64,000 nucleotides of DNA from positions 2,728,001 through 2,792,000 of the forward strand of contig OY764868.1 in the NCBI GenBank assembly GCA_963668545.1. The letters are read 5' to 3'. Below are positions 27,129-35,998 of the stretch, piece after piece. A program made the translations under genes and the position numbers. The notes beneath the pieces were generated by a model that worked only from the letters and a program-made list of their open reading frames with translations, did not search any database and was not told where the DNA came from. This DNA comes from G963662265 sp963668545. Its GTDB lineage: Bacteria; Spirochaetota; Spirochaetia; CADAEX01. Numbering within the stretch: the stretch's first letter is position 1; every line of letters begins with the position of its first letter.

Positions 27129-29273
27129 TTATCTGTTTTTTATCATTTTTTCAGTTTCTGAAATAAGGTTTGCTGCATAGGCGGAAAGATCAGCTATTTC
27201 AGCAGACGGTATTCTGAATCCAACAGCTCCGGGATGTCCGCCGCCGTTCTCTATATTAAAAATCTCAATAATATCCCTGAGATCAAGGTCAGTATATCCG
27301 TGGTTTCTTCTCATTCTGAACTGTATCAGATCTGATTTTTCAGGATCATCATAATAGATAACAAGACTTAAGAAACCGCTCTCTTCCGAAAGAAGGTTTG
27401 CAGTATATCTTGCAACAGTAACAATTACTTCACCGGGGAATTCGCGGTAGAGGTACTCCATATCAGACCTGTCAAGAATTACATAATAAATACAGGAACT
27501 CTTTCTTATTCTATCTGACATATAACTGAAACAGCGGTCTTCATCTTCGGAAAGTTTCTCAAGCTCGTTGAAAACATCTTCCATTGTTGAAAAATTGCCT
27601 GAACCTGAATCTGTTTTATTGAAAAGAAGTTCATTGAAAAGGGAACTGAAATAGCTGTAAAACCACCGCTCCCTGTTTGATTTGAGGTATTTTCCCATTT
27701 TCGAATCACTAATAATACCTGTAATAAGAGCAAGAACAAAATTTCTGGTAAAGAGTTCTGTAACAGAATATTTTTCCAGAAGCTTTTTCCTTTCAACAAG
27801 CTTAAGGGCATAGTAACCGATAATTTCACATGCCGAGGAAGCCTCATCAACGAGGGAATAATTCTTCAGTCCGATATAACCGCTGTCTGCCCCTAGATGG
27901 TGATCAAATTCAATTCTTATTATCCTGTCATTATCAAACAACGAATTTATTTTCTCCCCCATTTCTATCATCGATTTTTTGGGAGTATCAACAGCAATTA
28001 CAGCACTGTAGAAGTTTTCAGCCTCATCATCATCTTCAATAAAATTTATTGAATTGTATTTTCCTATTTTATAAAGAAAACTGAATTTCCTCTGGAACCC
28101 CTTTCTTACATAAACTGTAACCTTTTTCCCGAATTTAACAAGAAGCAGGCTTACCGCAATAATGGAAGCGGCACAGTCTTCATCAGGGTTTTTATGACCG
28201 AGAACAAGAAAGCTTTCCCCATGATCAATTACACCGGTTATATTATTCACTATACTGTTTTTTTCTTTCAATGTGGGTATTTTTGTCTTGTTTACTTTCC
28301 CCTCACTGCTGTAGACAATAGCCTTGTCCCTTCCCCATTCCTTTGCAGCGTATACTGCCTTATCCGCCTTTTCCATCACCTTCTCTGCTGAATCAGCATG
28401 ATCAGGATATGAGGCAATACCTATGCTTGCAGTTACCTTTCTGACAGAACCATTCATTTCCCTGAGTGTATCTATTCTGTGCAGGCGGGAGGATAAATCT
28501 TCACAGAGCCTTAAAGCATCTTCAGGAACAGTGTCAGGGAGAATAAATGTAAACTCATCTCCGCCGTATCTGGCAAGGATATCATTCTCCCTGAAAACAG
28601 ACTTGAAGATATCTGCAGCAGCAAGAATAATACTGTCACCGACAGATTCTCCGTATTCCTTGTTCAGTTTACCGAAATTATCAAGATCCACCATAACCAG
28701 AGACACTGGATCTGAAGAGAGAACCGCTTTTTCAAAGATGTCCTTAACTGAATCATCCAGAAAACGTCTGTTGTAAAGACCTGTAAATTCATCAGTAACA
28801 GCTCTTTTTCTTGCTTTTTCCCCCCACTTTACCATGTCGGAAAGAAAACTGCCTGTATTATTAAGTCTTTCAATAGTAGTATTAAGCATCCTGTAAAGGA
28901 TTTTTATTGCTGTTTCAGGATAATTGCTGATCAGATCGAAGAAATTATCCTTACTGAATGAAAGGAATTCTGCATCCCTTACAACAACACATGTTGCAGA
29001 TCTGGGCGCACTGTCAAAAATAGACATTTCCCCAAGGAACTGCCCTTCCTCAAGAACAGCAACCTGGACAGTTCCTCCGTCTGCAGTATTGACTGAAACG
29101 GAAACTGCCCCGTTTATGATAATGAACATCTCATTTCCGGAATCTCCCTGCCTGAAAAGCACGCTGCTTTTTTCCAGGTGAACATGTTTCATAAGGGAAT
29201 AAAGCTGTTCAATTTCATCTTCCCCGAGAACTGACAGAATATCTATACTTCTGAGAACTGCCTTTATATCCAT
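27129..29273 (-). CDS. cNMP-binding, GGDEF and DHH-DHHA1 phosphoesterase fusion
   Basis: A 714-residue soluble protein with three modules. Residues about 10-130 are a cyclic-nucleotide-binding domain with GQFLGEMS and the phosphate-contacting Arg91 in PRSAT. Residues about 155-320 are a GGDEF domain with an intact GGDEF (237-241), a metal Asp in VMVDLDNF and an RxxD inhibitory site (228-231). Residues about 345-714 are a DHH-DHHA1 phosphoesterase with GHKNPDEDC (360-367), VDTP (428-431), DHH (457-459) and GGGH (677-680). GdpP has PAS-GGDEF-DHH-DHHA1 but a degenerate GGDEF and membrane helices; this differs in both. The ATG overlaps the upstream stop (TAATG) after GAGGAG. Confidence 0.85.
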   Translation of the reverse strand: MDIKAVLRSIDILSVLGEDEIEQLYSLMKHVHLEKSSVLFRQGDSGNEMFIIINGAVSVSVNTADGGTVQVAVLEEGQFLGEMSIFDSAPRSATCVVVRDAEFLSFSKDNFFDLISNYPETAIKILYRMLNTTIERLNNTGSFLSDMVKWGEKARKRAVTDEFTGLYNRRFLDDSVKDIFEKAVLSSDPVSLVMVDLDNFGKLNKEYGESVGDSIILAAADIFKSVFRENDILARYGGDEFTFILPDTVPEDALRLCEDLSSRLHRIDTLREMNGSVRKVTASIGIASYPDHADSAEKVMEKADKAVYAAKEWGRDKAIVYSSEGKVNKTKIPTLKEKNSIVNNITGVIDHGESFLVLGHKNPDEDCAASIIAVSLLLVKFGKKVTVYVRKGFQRKFSFLYKIGKYNSINFIEDDDEAENFYSAVIAVDTPKKSMIEMGEKINSLFDNDRIIRIEFDHHLGADSGYIGLKNYSLVDEASSACEIIGYYALKLVERKKLLEKYSVTELFTRNFVLALITGIISDSKMGKYLKSNRERWFYSYFSSLFNELLFNKTDSGSGNFSTMEDVFNELEKLSEDEDRCFSYMSDRIRKSSCIYYVILDRSDMEYLYREFPGEVIVTVARYTANLLSEESGFLSLVIYYDDPEKSDLIQFRMRRNHGYTDLDLRDIIEIFNIENGGGHPGAVGFRIPSAEIADLSAYAANLISETEKMIKNR

Positions 29274-30373
29274 TAATGCTCCTCTCCGTTTCTGTCTGAG
29301 CTTTCAGCTGTCCCCTTTTTTTCCGGACCGGAGAAATCCGGGGAGCCTTCATATGCATCATCAGGAAGAAGTATCCTGTTCCCCCCCCTTGCCCGTCCTA
29401 TCAGAGGCAGCTTATGGGCTAAAACAATTAGTTCATCAGGGTCTACAGTATGATCAGGATAAACAGCAATACCCTGACTGACTGACAGTCTGAAAAGGTT
29501 CCCCTCAAGGGCCTTACTCAGATCAAGAGCTGTTAGAAAGTCGCGTATATTTTCCGCCGCTTTTAAAGCAGCATTTATATCAGCCCCGGGAATAAAAACT
29601 CCAAGTTCATTTCCCATATAACGGACAATAACATAGCTGTCGGGAAGATAGTCGTGCAGCTCCCTGGTCATGACAATGAGGACACGGTCTCCAGCATCAT
29701 GGCCATAGGCATCATTTATCGCCTTGAAGTTATCAGGTTTAACCATTATCAATGCTGATGATCCTTTCGAGGAACCTACAAATTCATTAATCTTTTCCTC
29801 CAGATATGTTTTGTTGTAGCGGCCTGTAAGCTTGTCCCTGTAAACCTGTCTTGAAAGCTCCTTGACAAGAGGGGAATTCTCGCTGACCAGATCATTGGCA
29901 TTTCTGATTCTTCCGGAAACCTGTACAAGGAATTTATGGAGTATTCTGGCTGATACTTCGGGATATTTTTCAAGCATGCTCCCGAATTTCTTCCCTTTAC
30001 CGGGAAATACAATAAGTGATGTTTTTCTTTCTGCAAAAGCTGATGCATTCCGAGTGGTTCCTGTAAGCATATCAAGCTCACCGAAACAGTCCCCCGGCAG
30101 AAACCTTGCAATATCAATATTACGGTTTTCATTGTCAGGTTTTCTTATTACAATTTCACCGCTCTCAACTATGTAAAGCTCTTCCGATTCATCCCCGGCA
30201 GAGAAAACTGTATCATTCTGATCTATTTTTCTTATACTGCTGTTGGAAGCTATTACTTCAAGCTCACTGCTGCTGAATGAGGAAAAAAAATCGCTCTTTT
30301 TTATTTTATCCTGTTTTACTGATCCGCTTTTATCTTTCACCTGTCTTTCCCGGCTGTTTAAGTGATACTTCAA
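29273..30373 (-). CDS. cNMP-binding protein with degenerate GGDEF domain
   Basis: A 366-residue soluble protein. A cyclic-nucleotide-binding domain covers residues about 28-145, with GDCFGELDM and TTRNAS retaining the Arg. The GGDEF-fold domain (about 175-335) is degenerate: the active-site motif is MGNEL (253-257), the first metal Asp is replaced in MVKPDNF, and the RxxD site is absent, so cyclase activity is unlikely. It is a shorter paralogue of the gene that follows with one-base overlap, suggesting duplication and a possible heterodimer. A weak promoter (TTTCAC, 17 bp, TATAAT at 30395-30400, minus strand) precedes it. Confidence 0.83.
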   Translation of the reverse strand: MKYHLNSRERQVKDKSGSVKQDKIKKSDFFSSFSSSELEVIASNSSIRKIDQNDTVFSAGDESEELYIVESGEIVIRKPDNENRNIDIARFLPGDCFGELDMLTGTTRNASAFAERKTSLIVFPGKGKKFGSMLEKYPEVSARILHKFLVQVSGRIRNANDLVSENSPLVKELSRQVYRDKLTGRYNKTYLEEKINEFVGSSKGSSALIMVKPDNFKAINDAYGHDAGDRVLIVMTRELHDYLPDSYVIVRYMGNELGVFIPGADINAALKAAENIRDFLTALDLSKALEGNLFRLSVSQGIAVYPDHTVDPDELIVLAHKLPLIGRARGGNRILLPDDAYEGSPDFSGPEKKGTAESSDRNGEEH

Positions 30374-30496
30374 GTCTCAAACACCTGATTCCTGATTATA
30401 ACTTATTCAGAACATATGTGAAATTATAAATTATTATCGGAAAAATTAAATTAAATTAATTTCCATAAAGAAAAAAACAGCGGAAACCAGCTTTAT

Positions 30497-30525
30497 TTGA
30501 CACCATATCAGCAAGGTAATAGAAT
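30497..30525 (+). promoter_or_regulatory. Sigma-70-type promoter
   Basis: TTGACA at 30497-30502, a 17-bp spacer and TAGAAT at 30520-30525: near-consensus. It should drive the unknown gene starting at 30604. Confidence 0.7.
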
Positions 30526-30603
30526 TTATTTAAAAAGCCTCTTTTTTATATTTACAGGGCATTAAATCAGAGGGGCTGAAGAAATTGTCAAAGGAGAACA
30601 GCA

Positions 30604-31413
30604 ATGAAAAACTCAATTGATACAATGACCTACTGGCCCAGCAAAATAAAAAATACCGAAGAGATACCATCAGATATCAGGACAGAAACTGCAGGAAAAA
30701 AGAATAATTATTCAATACTCTTTCCGCCGCTCCCTTTTCAGCTGATGAGAGACAGAAAAAAAATACTTACACTGAACAGCAGCGGAATAGAATACTCGGA
30801 ACAGGGGCTTAACAGCTTTCTTGATTTTGAAGATATTTCTTCTATTGAATGGGCATCTGCACTTCTGAAAGGAATACTGAGGATCTATCACATGAAAAGG
30901 ATCTATAATATTAATTTCAATTCCTGCAGGAATGACTATATTGTGCCTTTTATTGAAAGTTTCAGGGAAAAGAAAGCTGTATCAAGGATTGAACATGATA
31001 AATCTTTCTATCACTCGCCAGAACTTGAATTTCTTATCAAAAAGAACCTTAAACTTTTCAATATTGCAGGTGATACCATATCGGAAAAGGACAGCATCAG
31101 AAAATTCCTTTATCAGAAGCCTTTTGCCTCTTCTGATAAGCAGGTCCCTTTTTTTGCCCGCTTTTATACCCCCTACCTCATACTTGGACTTGAAAAGGAA
31201 TGGATATTTATCAGGGAAGATAAACAGAAAACCAGCAAAACAGGTACTTACGGATGGATCAAGCAGTTCATGCACAGGGACAAGGTTGAAGAGATATCTA
31301 TTGACCGGAAAGGAGTACAAAATATGATAATTTTCAATATCAGGGGGAACTATGACTTCAGACTTCCGGTCTCTGATGACAACCTCCAGAAGGCGGAAAT
31401 ACTCCTCCAGTAG
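30604..31413 (+). CDS. Conserved-looking protein of unknown function
   Basis: A 269-residue cytoplasmic protein without signal peptide or membrane helix. I do not recognise the family. Two segments, residues about 38-115 (KKILTLNSSGIEY...FEDISSIEW) and 180-268 (KEWIFIRED...RDKVEEISIDRKGV...NYDFRLP), have the strand-turn-strand pattern of bacterial pleckstrin-homology-like domains; this is only an impression. Expression is well supported: a near-consensus promoter at 30497-30525 and AAAGGAGAAC before ATG. It is divergent from the cNMP-binding signalling genes. Confidence 0.7.
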   Translation: MKNSIDTMTYWPSKIKNTEEIPSDIRTETAGKKNNYSILFPPLPFQLMRDRKKILTLNSSGIEYSEQGLNSFLDFEDISSIEWASALLKGILRIYHMKRIYNINFNSCRNDYIVPFIESFREKKAVSRIEHDKSFYHSPELEFLIKKNLKLFNIAGDTISEKDSIRKFLYQKPFASSDKQVPFFARFYTPYLILGLEKEWIFIREDKQKTSKTGTYGWIKQFMHRDKVEEISIDRKGVQNMIIFNIRGNYDFRLPVSDDNLQKAEILLQ

Positions 31414-31553
31414 AGCTGTCATTATTTAAAAATAATTTATCTGTTATAACTCACAATATTTTTTCCTGTGTCGATATTGAATATGATTGGAATTTGATTT
31501 CAGGATAACCTTCCTGGTGAAATCTGTTCTGTTTCAGTTTCAGGAGCTTTACA

Positions 31554-32135
31554 ATGATTTTTGCAGTCAATTTTTACAGAAATATTATTTTCTCTTTATT
31601 CTTTCTCTTTCTTATGACCGGATGTAAAACAGAAACTACGGCAGTCCATGAACCTGTCCCGGAAAAACCGTTTCAGGCTCCGGAAGTAAAAATATCCTAC
31701 AGTATAGAGCCTGAAGAGCTTATCAGGGACAATTACGGGTATATAGGAATAAAGTACCTTACACATGAAATGGAAAAGGAAAAAATCAGCATACTCCTCA
31801 GCAAAAAAAATGCATCCCGGGAAGATTTTGAAAAGGCATATAAAAGGATACCGGAATACGGCTACATTGTTCTCAGCATCGGAAGACAGGACCTGATGCA
31901 TGCAAACACAAAGTGGTACAGCTGCACAGTCAAAAAGAACGGTAATACTGTTTTTGACTACAGGGGTAAAGAGGGAATTCCCAATATTAAGGGAAGAGAC
32001 GGAAACTGGTGGAATATCGTAAAACTTCCCGTTAATAATGAAATAGATAGTGAACTTACAGTTTACATAAAGGATATTAAAACAGATAAATCCTACAGCT
32101 TCAAAGTCATGAGAATCGAAACCCGGCAGCAATAA
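31554..32135 (+). CDS. Lipoprotein of unknown function
   Basis: A 193-residue lipoprotein: hydrophobic N-terminus followed by the lipobox LMTGC (Cys about 24). The mature part is charged and beta-rich (KWYSCTVKKNGNTVFDYRGKE), without a motif I know. AGGAG lies about ten bases before the ATG. It stands between the unknown gene and the TRAP operon on the same strand, but the TRAP operon has its own promoter. Confidence 0.7.
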   Translation: MIFAVNFYRNIIFSLFFLFLMTGCKTETTAVHEPVPEKPFQAPEVKISYSIEPEELIRDNYGYIGIKYLTHEMEKEKISILLSKKNASREDFEKAYKRIPEYGYIVLSIGRQDLMHANTKWYSCTVKKNGNTVFDYRGKEGIPNIKGRDGNWWNIVKLPVNNEIDSELTVYIKDIKTDKSYSFKVMRIETRQQ

Positions 32136-32278
32136 TTACCCCTACATTTCAGTAAATCAAAGCTCAATACCCCCCGATCTGTTGAAGCAGTTCAGCAGAT
32201 CAGCTCATCATATGCCTCTTCCAAACCGTTAAAAAAAGATTTTATTCAACTTTTACCATATTCATGAAAAATCAAACC

Positions 32279-32307
32279 TTGACAGCTGTAAAATTCAGGT
32301 TAATAAT
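32279..32307 (+). promoter_or_regulatory. Promoter of the TRAP operon
   Basis: TTGACA at 32279-32284 and a TAATAAT-like -10 element at 32301-32307 (spacer 16-17). The -10 element overlaps the left edge of a 50-bp palindrome, as expected for a repressed promoter. Confidence 0.6.
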
Positions 32308-32351
32308 TAATGATATTCATCTGATATATCAGTTGAATATCATTAATTATT
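32302..32351 (+). promoter_or_regulatory. Near-perfect 50-bp palindrome, likely GntR operator
   Basis: Arms AATAATTAATGATATTCA and TGAATATCATTAATTATT are exact inverse copies, and the centre CTGATATATCAG is itself palindromic. Only one T/T pair beside the centre breaks the symmetry. It sits over and downstream of the -10 box and 25 bp before dctP, and there is no T run after it, so a terminator is unlikely. A GntR-family regulator is encoded in the same operon (35323-35970), whose relatives bind such dyads. Confidence 0.7.
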
Positions 32352-32376
32352 TTTATTTTCAGAAAGGAGCAAACCT

Positions 32377-33384
32377 ATGAAAAAAATCCTTACAGTTCTG
32401 ATCGTGCTGATGCTTATCAGCATGCCTCTCTTTGCAGGAGGAAGCAAAGAGGACGGAGGCAGAAAAATCACCCTCAAGATGGCAGGACAGTATGCGCCAG
32501 ACCATTCAACAACAAAACTCCAGTACAAATTCAAGGAAATTGTAGAAGCAAAATCAAACGGTGAGATTGAGATCAAGGTATATCCCGCCAACCAGCTGGG
32601 AGACTACACACAGGTTTATGAAGAACTCAGAAGAGGAACAATAGACATGGCAACTATTTCGGTTCCAAGCCAGTTTGACCAGAGGCTCGATGTTACATAT
32701 CTGCATTACCTTGCAATGAATTATCCTGAAGCCGAAAAAGTATATGCAAAGGGATCTGCCATGTTTGAAATAATGGAAGAACTCCATGCAAATCTTGACG
32801 TGAAATTCCTCGGTTTCAATGTTGAAGGATTCGGTATTCTGGGATTCTCAAAAAAACCTGACAACATGAAAGACCCGGCTGCTGCCAAAAACATCCTTCT
32901 GAGGGTACCTCCGATGGCTGTTTTCAAAATTACTGCCGACGACCAGGGATTCCAGACTGTATCTGTACCTTTCGCTGAACTCTATACAGCACTCCAGACA
33001 GGAGTTGCAGACGGATGGAGCGGAGGCCCTGCAATGGTCAACTACCTCCAGTTCGGTGATGTAATTAAATATGCACTCATAAATAATAATTTTTTCGAAA
33101 ACACTTCATATCTGATGAGCAGGGAAATATGGAACTCTCTTTCCCCTGGACATCAGAAAATAATTGAAGAAGCCACTGCCGAGATTTCAAGGGAAAGCCT
33201 CAAGGTTGCTGAAGAAAATGACAAAATGTTCCCGAAAAAACTCGAAGAAAAGGGAATTGAAGTTACATATATGACTGATGCAGAACTCAAAGCCTGGGCA
33301 GACCACTGCAGAAAGGTTACCTGGCCCCAGCTAGAAGAAAGACTTTCCAAAGAAGTTATAGAAAGACTGCTGGCAGATTACTGA
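32377..33384 (+). CDS. dctP: TRAP transporter substrate-binding protein (DctP type)
   Basis: Periplasmic receptor of a tripartite ATP-independent transporter, usually for carboxylate-containing substrates. The signal peptide ends MPLFAGGSKEDGG. The mature 310-residue protein has the family features LKMAGQYAPDHSTTKLQYKFKE, VYPANQLGDYTQVYEELRRG, the Arg-bearing ILLRVPPMAVF segment that normally salt-bridges a substrate carboxylate, and LQTGVADGWSGGP. AAAGGAGC precedes the ATG. It is the first gene of the operon, behind the palindrome. The neighbouring opine-dehydrogenase and racemase genes suggest an amino-acid-derived substrate. Confidence 0.93.
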   Translation: MKKILTVLIVLMLISMPLFAGGSKEDGGRKITLKMAGQYAPDHSTTKLQYKFKEIVEAKSNGEIEIKVYPANQLGDYTQVYEELRRGTIDMATISVPSQFDQRLDVTYLHYLAMNYPEAEKVYAKGSAMFEIMEELHANLDVKFLGFNVEGFGILGFSKKPDNMKDPAAAKNILLRVPPMAVFKITADDQGFQTVSVPFAELYTALQTGVADGWSGGPAMVNYLQFGDVIKYALINNNFFENTSYLMSREIWNSLSPGHQKIIEEATAEISRESLKVAEENDKMFPKKLEEKGIEVTYMTDAELKAWADHCRKVTWPQLEERLSKEVIERLLADY

Positions 33385-33390
33385 TAATAT

Positions 33391-33465
33391 TTTTCCGGTC
33401 CGGCGGCATCCATAAAAAGGGAACATTTCAACCCTTTAACATGATGCACCGGCAGGACCGGAAAA
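33391..33465 (+). other. Long intercistronic stem-loop between dctP and dctQ
   Basis: TTTTCCGGTCC (33391-33401) pairs with GGACCGGAAAA (33455-33465). Inside, GCATC pairs with GATGC, and AAAGGG with CCCTTT. No T run follows. Such structures commonly protect the binding-protein part of a transporter mRNA, giving more DctP than permease. Confidence 0.7.
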
Positions 33466-33486
33466 TGATGTAACAGGAGGCGACAA

Positions 33487-34005
33487 ATGAATTTCATACA
33501 AAAAATCGATCTCGGAATTAAGAAGTTGCAGAATATTATTCTTGTTGCCAGCTGCTCATTTGTAACAATAGGGATAGGTACAGGAGCCATACTCAGATAT
33601 CTTTTCAAAAAAGACCTTTACGGGGCAGAAGAGCTGATCACCATTGCAGCTTTCTGGATGTATTTCATCGGCGCTGTCTATGCAACACATTCCAGAAAGC
33701 ATATAACAGCTGAAATTTTCAGCTCATTCTGCAGAAACCTTAAAATTGTATATTCTGTCAAAATATTCAGCCTTTCAGTAACTTTCCTGCTTGCCCTGCT
33801 CTATTCATGGTGGGGATGGGAATTCTTCCACTGGAGTCTTGTAAAGGGGGGGAAATCTGTAGCTCTTTTAATCCCTCTTGTTTACGGACATTCTGCAATA
33901 TTTATTGGCTTTGTACTGATGACAGTCTACTTCTTTTTTCAGCTTATTGAAGAAATTTCAGGATTGAGAATACATCTGAAAAGCATTGAAGGAGCAGAAA
34001 TATGA
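33487..34005 (+). CDS. dctQ: TRAP transporter small permease (DctQ type)
   Basis: A 172-residue protein with four transmembrane helices, the standard topology of the small TRAP subunit. The DctQ signatures are visible: LRYLFKKDLYGAEELITIAAFWMYFIGAVYA near residues 37-65 (segments), and HITAEIF. AACAGGAGGCG precedes the ATG. It overlaps dctM by 4 bases. Confidence 0.92.
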   Translation: MNFIQKIDLGIKKLQNIILVASCSFVTIGIGTGAILRYLFKKDLYGAEELITIAAFWMYFIGAVYATHSRKHITAEIFSSFCRNLKIVYSVKIFSLSVTFLLALLYSWWGWEFFHWSLVKGGKSVALLIPLVYGHSAIFIGFVLMTVYFFFQLIEEISGLRIHLKSIEGAEI

Positions 34006-35306
34006 TTACAATAGTATCACTGATAATTCTAGTTATAACACTTGTAATCGGAATACCTGTTCCGTTTGCTTTTCTGACCGCAGTAACATATCTGATATTT
34101 ACAGGGGACTATGACCCCAGTTTTCTTCTGCCATACGGATTCAGCAAAATGAATACAATAGTAATTCTTGCAATACCGCTGTTCATTATTGCCGGAGGGC
34201 TTATAAACAGGTCTAAAGTGGGAGACAAGCTTGTATCTCTTGTTGAACTTTTTGTCGGAAGAATAAAAGGGGGCCTTGGGGCTGTTGCAATAGTATCCTG
34301 TGCGGTATTCGGGTCAATAACCGGAAGTGCGTGCGCGACACTGTCTGCTATCGGATCAATTATGTTCCCCAGACTGGAGAAAGCAGGTTATCCCACAGGT
34401 CATTCAGCAGCAATAATGGCAAACGCATCTGTACTCGGCATGCTGATACCCCCCAGCTCAATCATGATTCTCTATGCATGGGTAGGGCAGACATCTGTAC
34501 TGGCATGTTTTCTTTCAAGCTTTGTACCCGGAATAATCCTTACAATACTTATGTGCATTGTCAACATGGTTTTACTGAGAAACAATAAAGACCTTGTACT
34601 TGAACCGAAGATGCAGAAGAAAGAGTTTCAGACACAGCTGCTTACCAGAACAGGAAAAGGGATACCGGCCCTTACAATGCCGCTTCTTGTACTGGGCGGT
34701 ATATACGGGGGTTTTGTAACACCTACAGAAGCAGCTGCAATATCTGTAATATATACTCTGCCGATAGGGTTTTTGATTTACAGGGGACTGACATGGAAAG
34801 GGGTTGCGGAAACTTTAAAAGAATCTGCTATCACAACAGGAGCTATCATGATTATGCTCTATACAATCATGCTGCTTAGCAGGCTGTATATAATGGAAGA
34901 TCTTCCGGGGCTTATCATGAATTTCCTTACATCAATATCTGACAACAAATACATCCTTATGATACTGATCAACATATTCATGGTAATAATCGGTATGCTT
35001 ATGGATGATGTAAGCGCAGTACTTCTTTCCACACCTATTCTGCTTCCTGTTGTTGTACAGCTCGGGATAACACCTATTCATTTCGCAGCAATAGTAGGAG
35101 TGAACCTTGGAATGGGGAATGTAACTCCCCCCACAGCTCCGCTATTATATCTGAGCGGACAGCTTAACGGGGCAAAAACACATGAAACACTCACTCCGAC
35201 ACTATATATTCTGGCATTCGCATGGCTGCCGACACTTGTTTTTACAACATACCTGCCGGTATTGTCACAGTGGCTGCCTTCAGTAATACTTGGATTAAAT
35301 TTCTAA
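34002..35306 (+). CDS. dctM: TRAP transporter large permease (DctM type)
   Basis: A 434-residue inner-membrane protein with about 11-12 hydrophobic helices that uses an ion gradient to import substrate. DctM signatures are GSITGSACATLSAIGSIMFPRLEKAGYP near residues 105-130, the ASVLGMLIPPSSIMILYAW loop, and NLGMGNVTPPTAPLLYLS in the second repeat. The ATG overlaps the dctQ stop (ATGA). Length is normal. Confidence 0.95.
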   Translation: MITIVSLIILVITLVIGIPVPFAFLTAVTYLIFTGDYDPSFLLPYGFSKMNTIVILAIPLFIIAGGLINRSKVGDKLVSLVELFVGRIKGGLGAVAIVSCAVFGSITGSACATLSAIGSIMFPRLEKAGYPTGHSAAIMANASVLGMLIPPSSIMILYAWVGQTSVLACFLSSFVPGIILTILMCIVNMVLLRNNKDLVLEPKMQKKEFQTQLLTRTGKGIPALTMPLLVLGGIYGGFVTPTEAAAISVIYTLPIGFLIYRGLTWKGVAETLKESAITTGAIMIMLYTIMLLSRLYIMEDLPGLIMNFLTSISDNKYILMILINIFMVIIGMLMDDVSAVLLSTPILLPVVVQLGITPIHFAAIVGVNLGMGNVTPPTAPLLYLSGQLNGAKTHETLTPTLYILAFAWLPTLVFTTYLPVLSQWLPSVILGLNF

Positions 35307-35322
35307 CAACAGGAGAAAGATT

Positions 35323-35970
35323 ATGGGAACTCTGGATACAGGAAAAAATTTAAAAGAGGATGTTTATAACAATCTGAAATACAGAATAATAATGAACAAC
35401 CTTGAAGCAGGAACAGTTTTGAATGAAAAAAAACTGATGGAGGAGTACAGTATAGGACGTACCCCTTTAAGAGAAATATTTATCCGGCTTCAGAATGAAG
35501 GACTGATTCAGAAGTTTCCCAGGTCAGGGACTATTGTTGCACCTATGGATTTCAATCAGCTGAGGGAGATTACACAGATACGAATACCTCTTGAAGGGGT
35601 TGTGGGCGAGCTGGCTGTTGAAAAAATAAGCAACAGGGAGATAGAGAAACTCAAAGAATTATTTCAAAAAGTAAAGGAAATTGAATTGCATGGAAGTGAT
35701 GAAGATATCTTGATGTATGATTCAAAGCTTCACAACCTCCTTTATGAGGCAACAGGCAATCGCAAACTTATCAGCATTATCCATGAACTTCAGGCAATAG
35801 ACTCCAGATACTGGTTTTCCCTCACTTTTACAAGGGAAGAGTATCTGGATCAGCTGCTGCAGTGGAAACATATCATTGCTGCACTTGAAGCAAGGGATAA
35901 AGGGCTAACAAGAAAATTATTACAGGACCATGTTCAGAAATTCATTGACAGATTCAAGGACAGATTATGA
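35323..35970 (+). CDS. GntR-family transcriptional regulator (FadR/FCD type)
   Basis: A 215-residue regulator. The N-terminal winged helix (about 5-70) has LKYRIIMNNLEAGTVLNEKKL, YSIGRTPLREIFIRLQNEG and FPRSGTIV. The C-terminal all-helical FCD domain (about 75-210) has the usual metal or ligand residues in YDSKLHNLLYEATGN and WKHIIAALEARD. CAGGAGAAAG precedes the ATG. Its place within the TRAP operon and the 50-bp palindrome at the operon promoter suggest local control by the transported compound. Confidence 0.9.
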   Translation: MGTLDTGKNLKEDVYNNLKYRIIMNNLEAGTVLNEKKLMEEYSIGRTPLREIFIRLQNEGLIQKFPRSGTIVAPMDFNQLREITQIRIPLEGVVGELAVEKISNREIEKLKELFQKVKEIELHGSDEDILMYDSKLHNLLYEATGNRKLISIIHELQAIDSRYWFSLTFTREEYLDQLLQWKHIIAALEARDKGLTRKLLQDHVQKFIDRFKDRL

Positions 35971-35998
35971 ACATAACGATCCTATGGAGGAAAATAAT

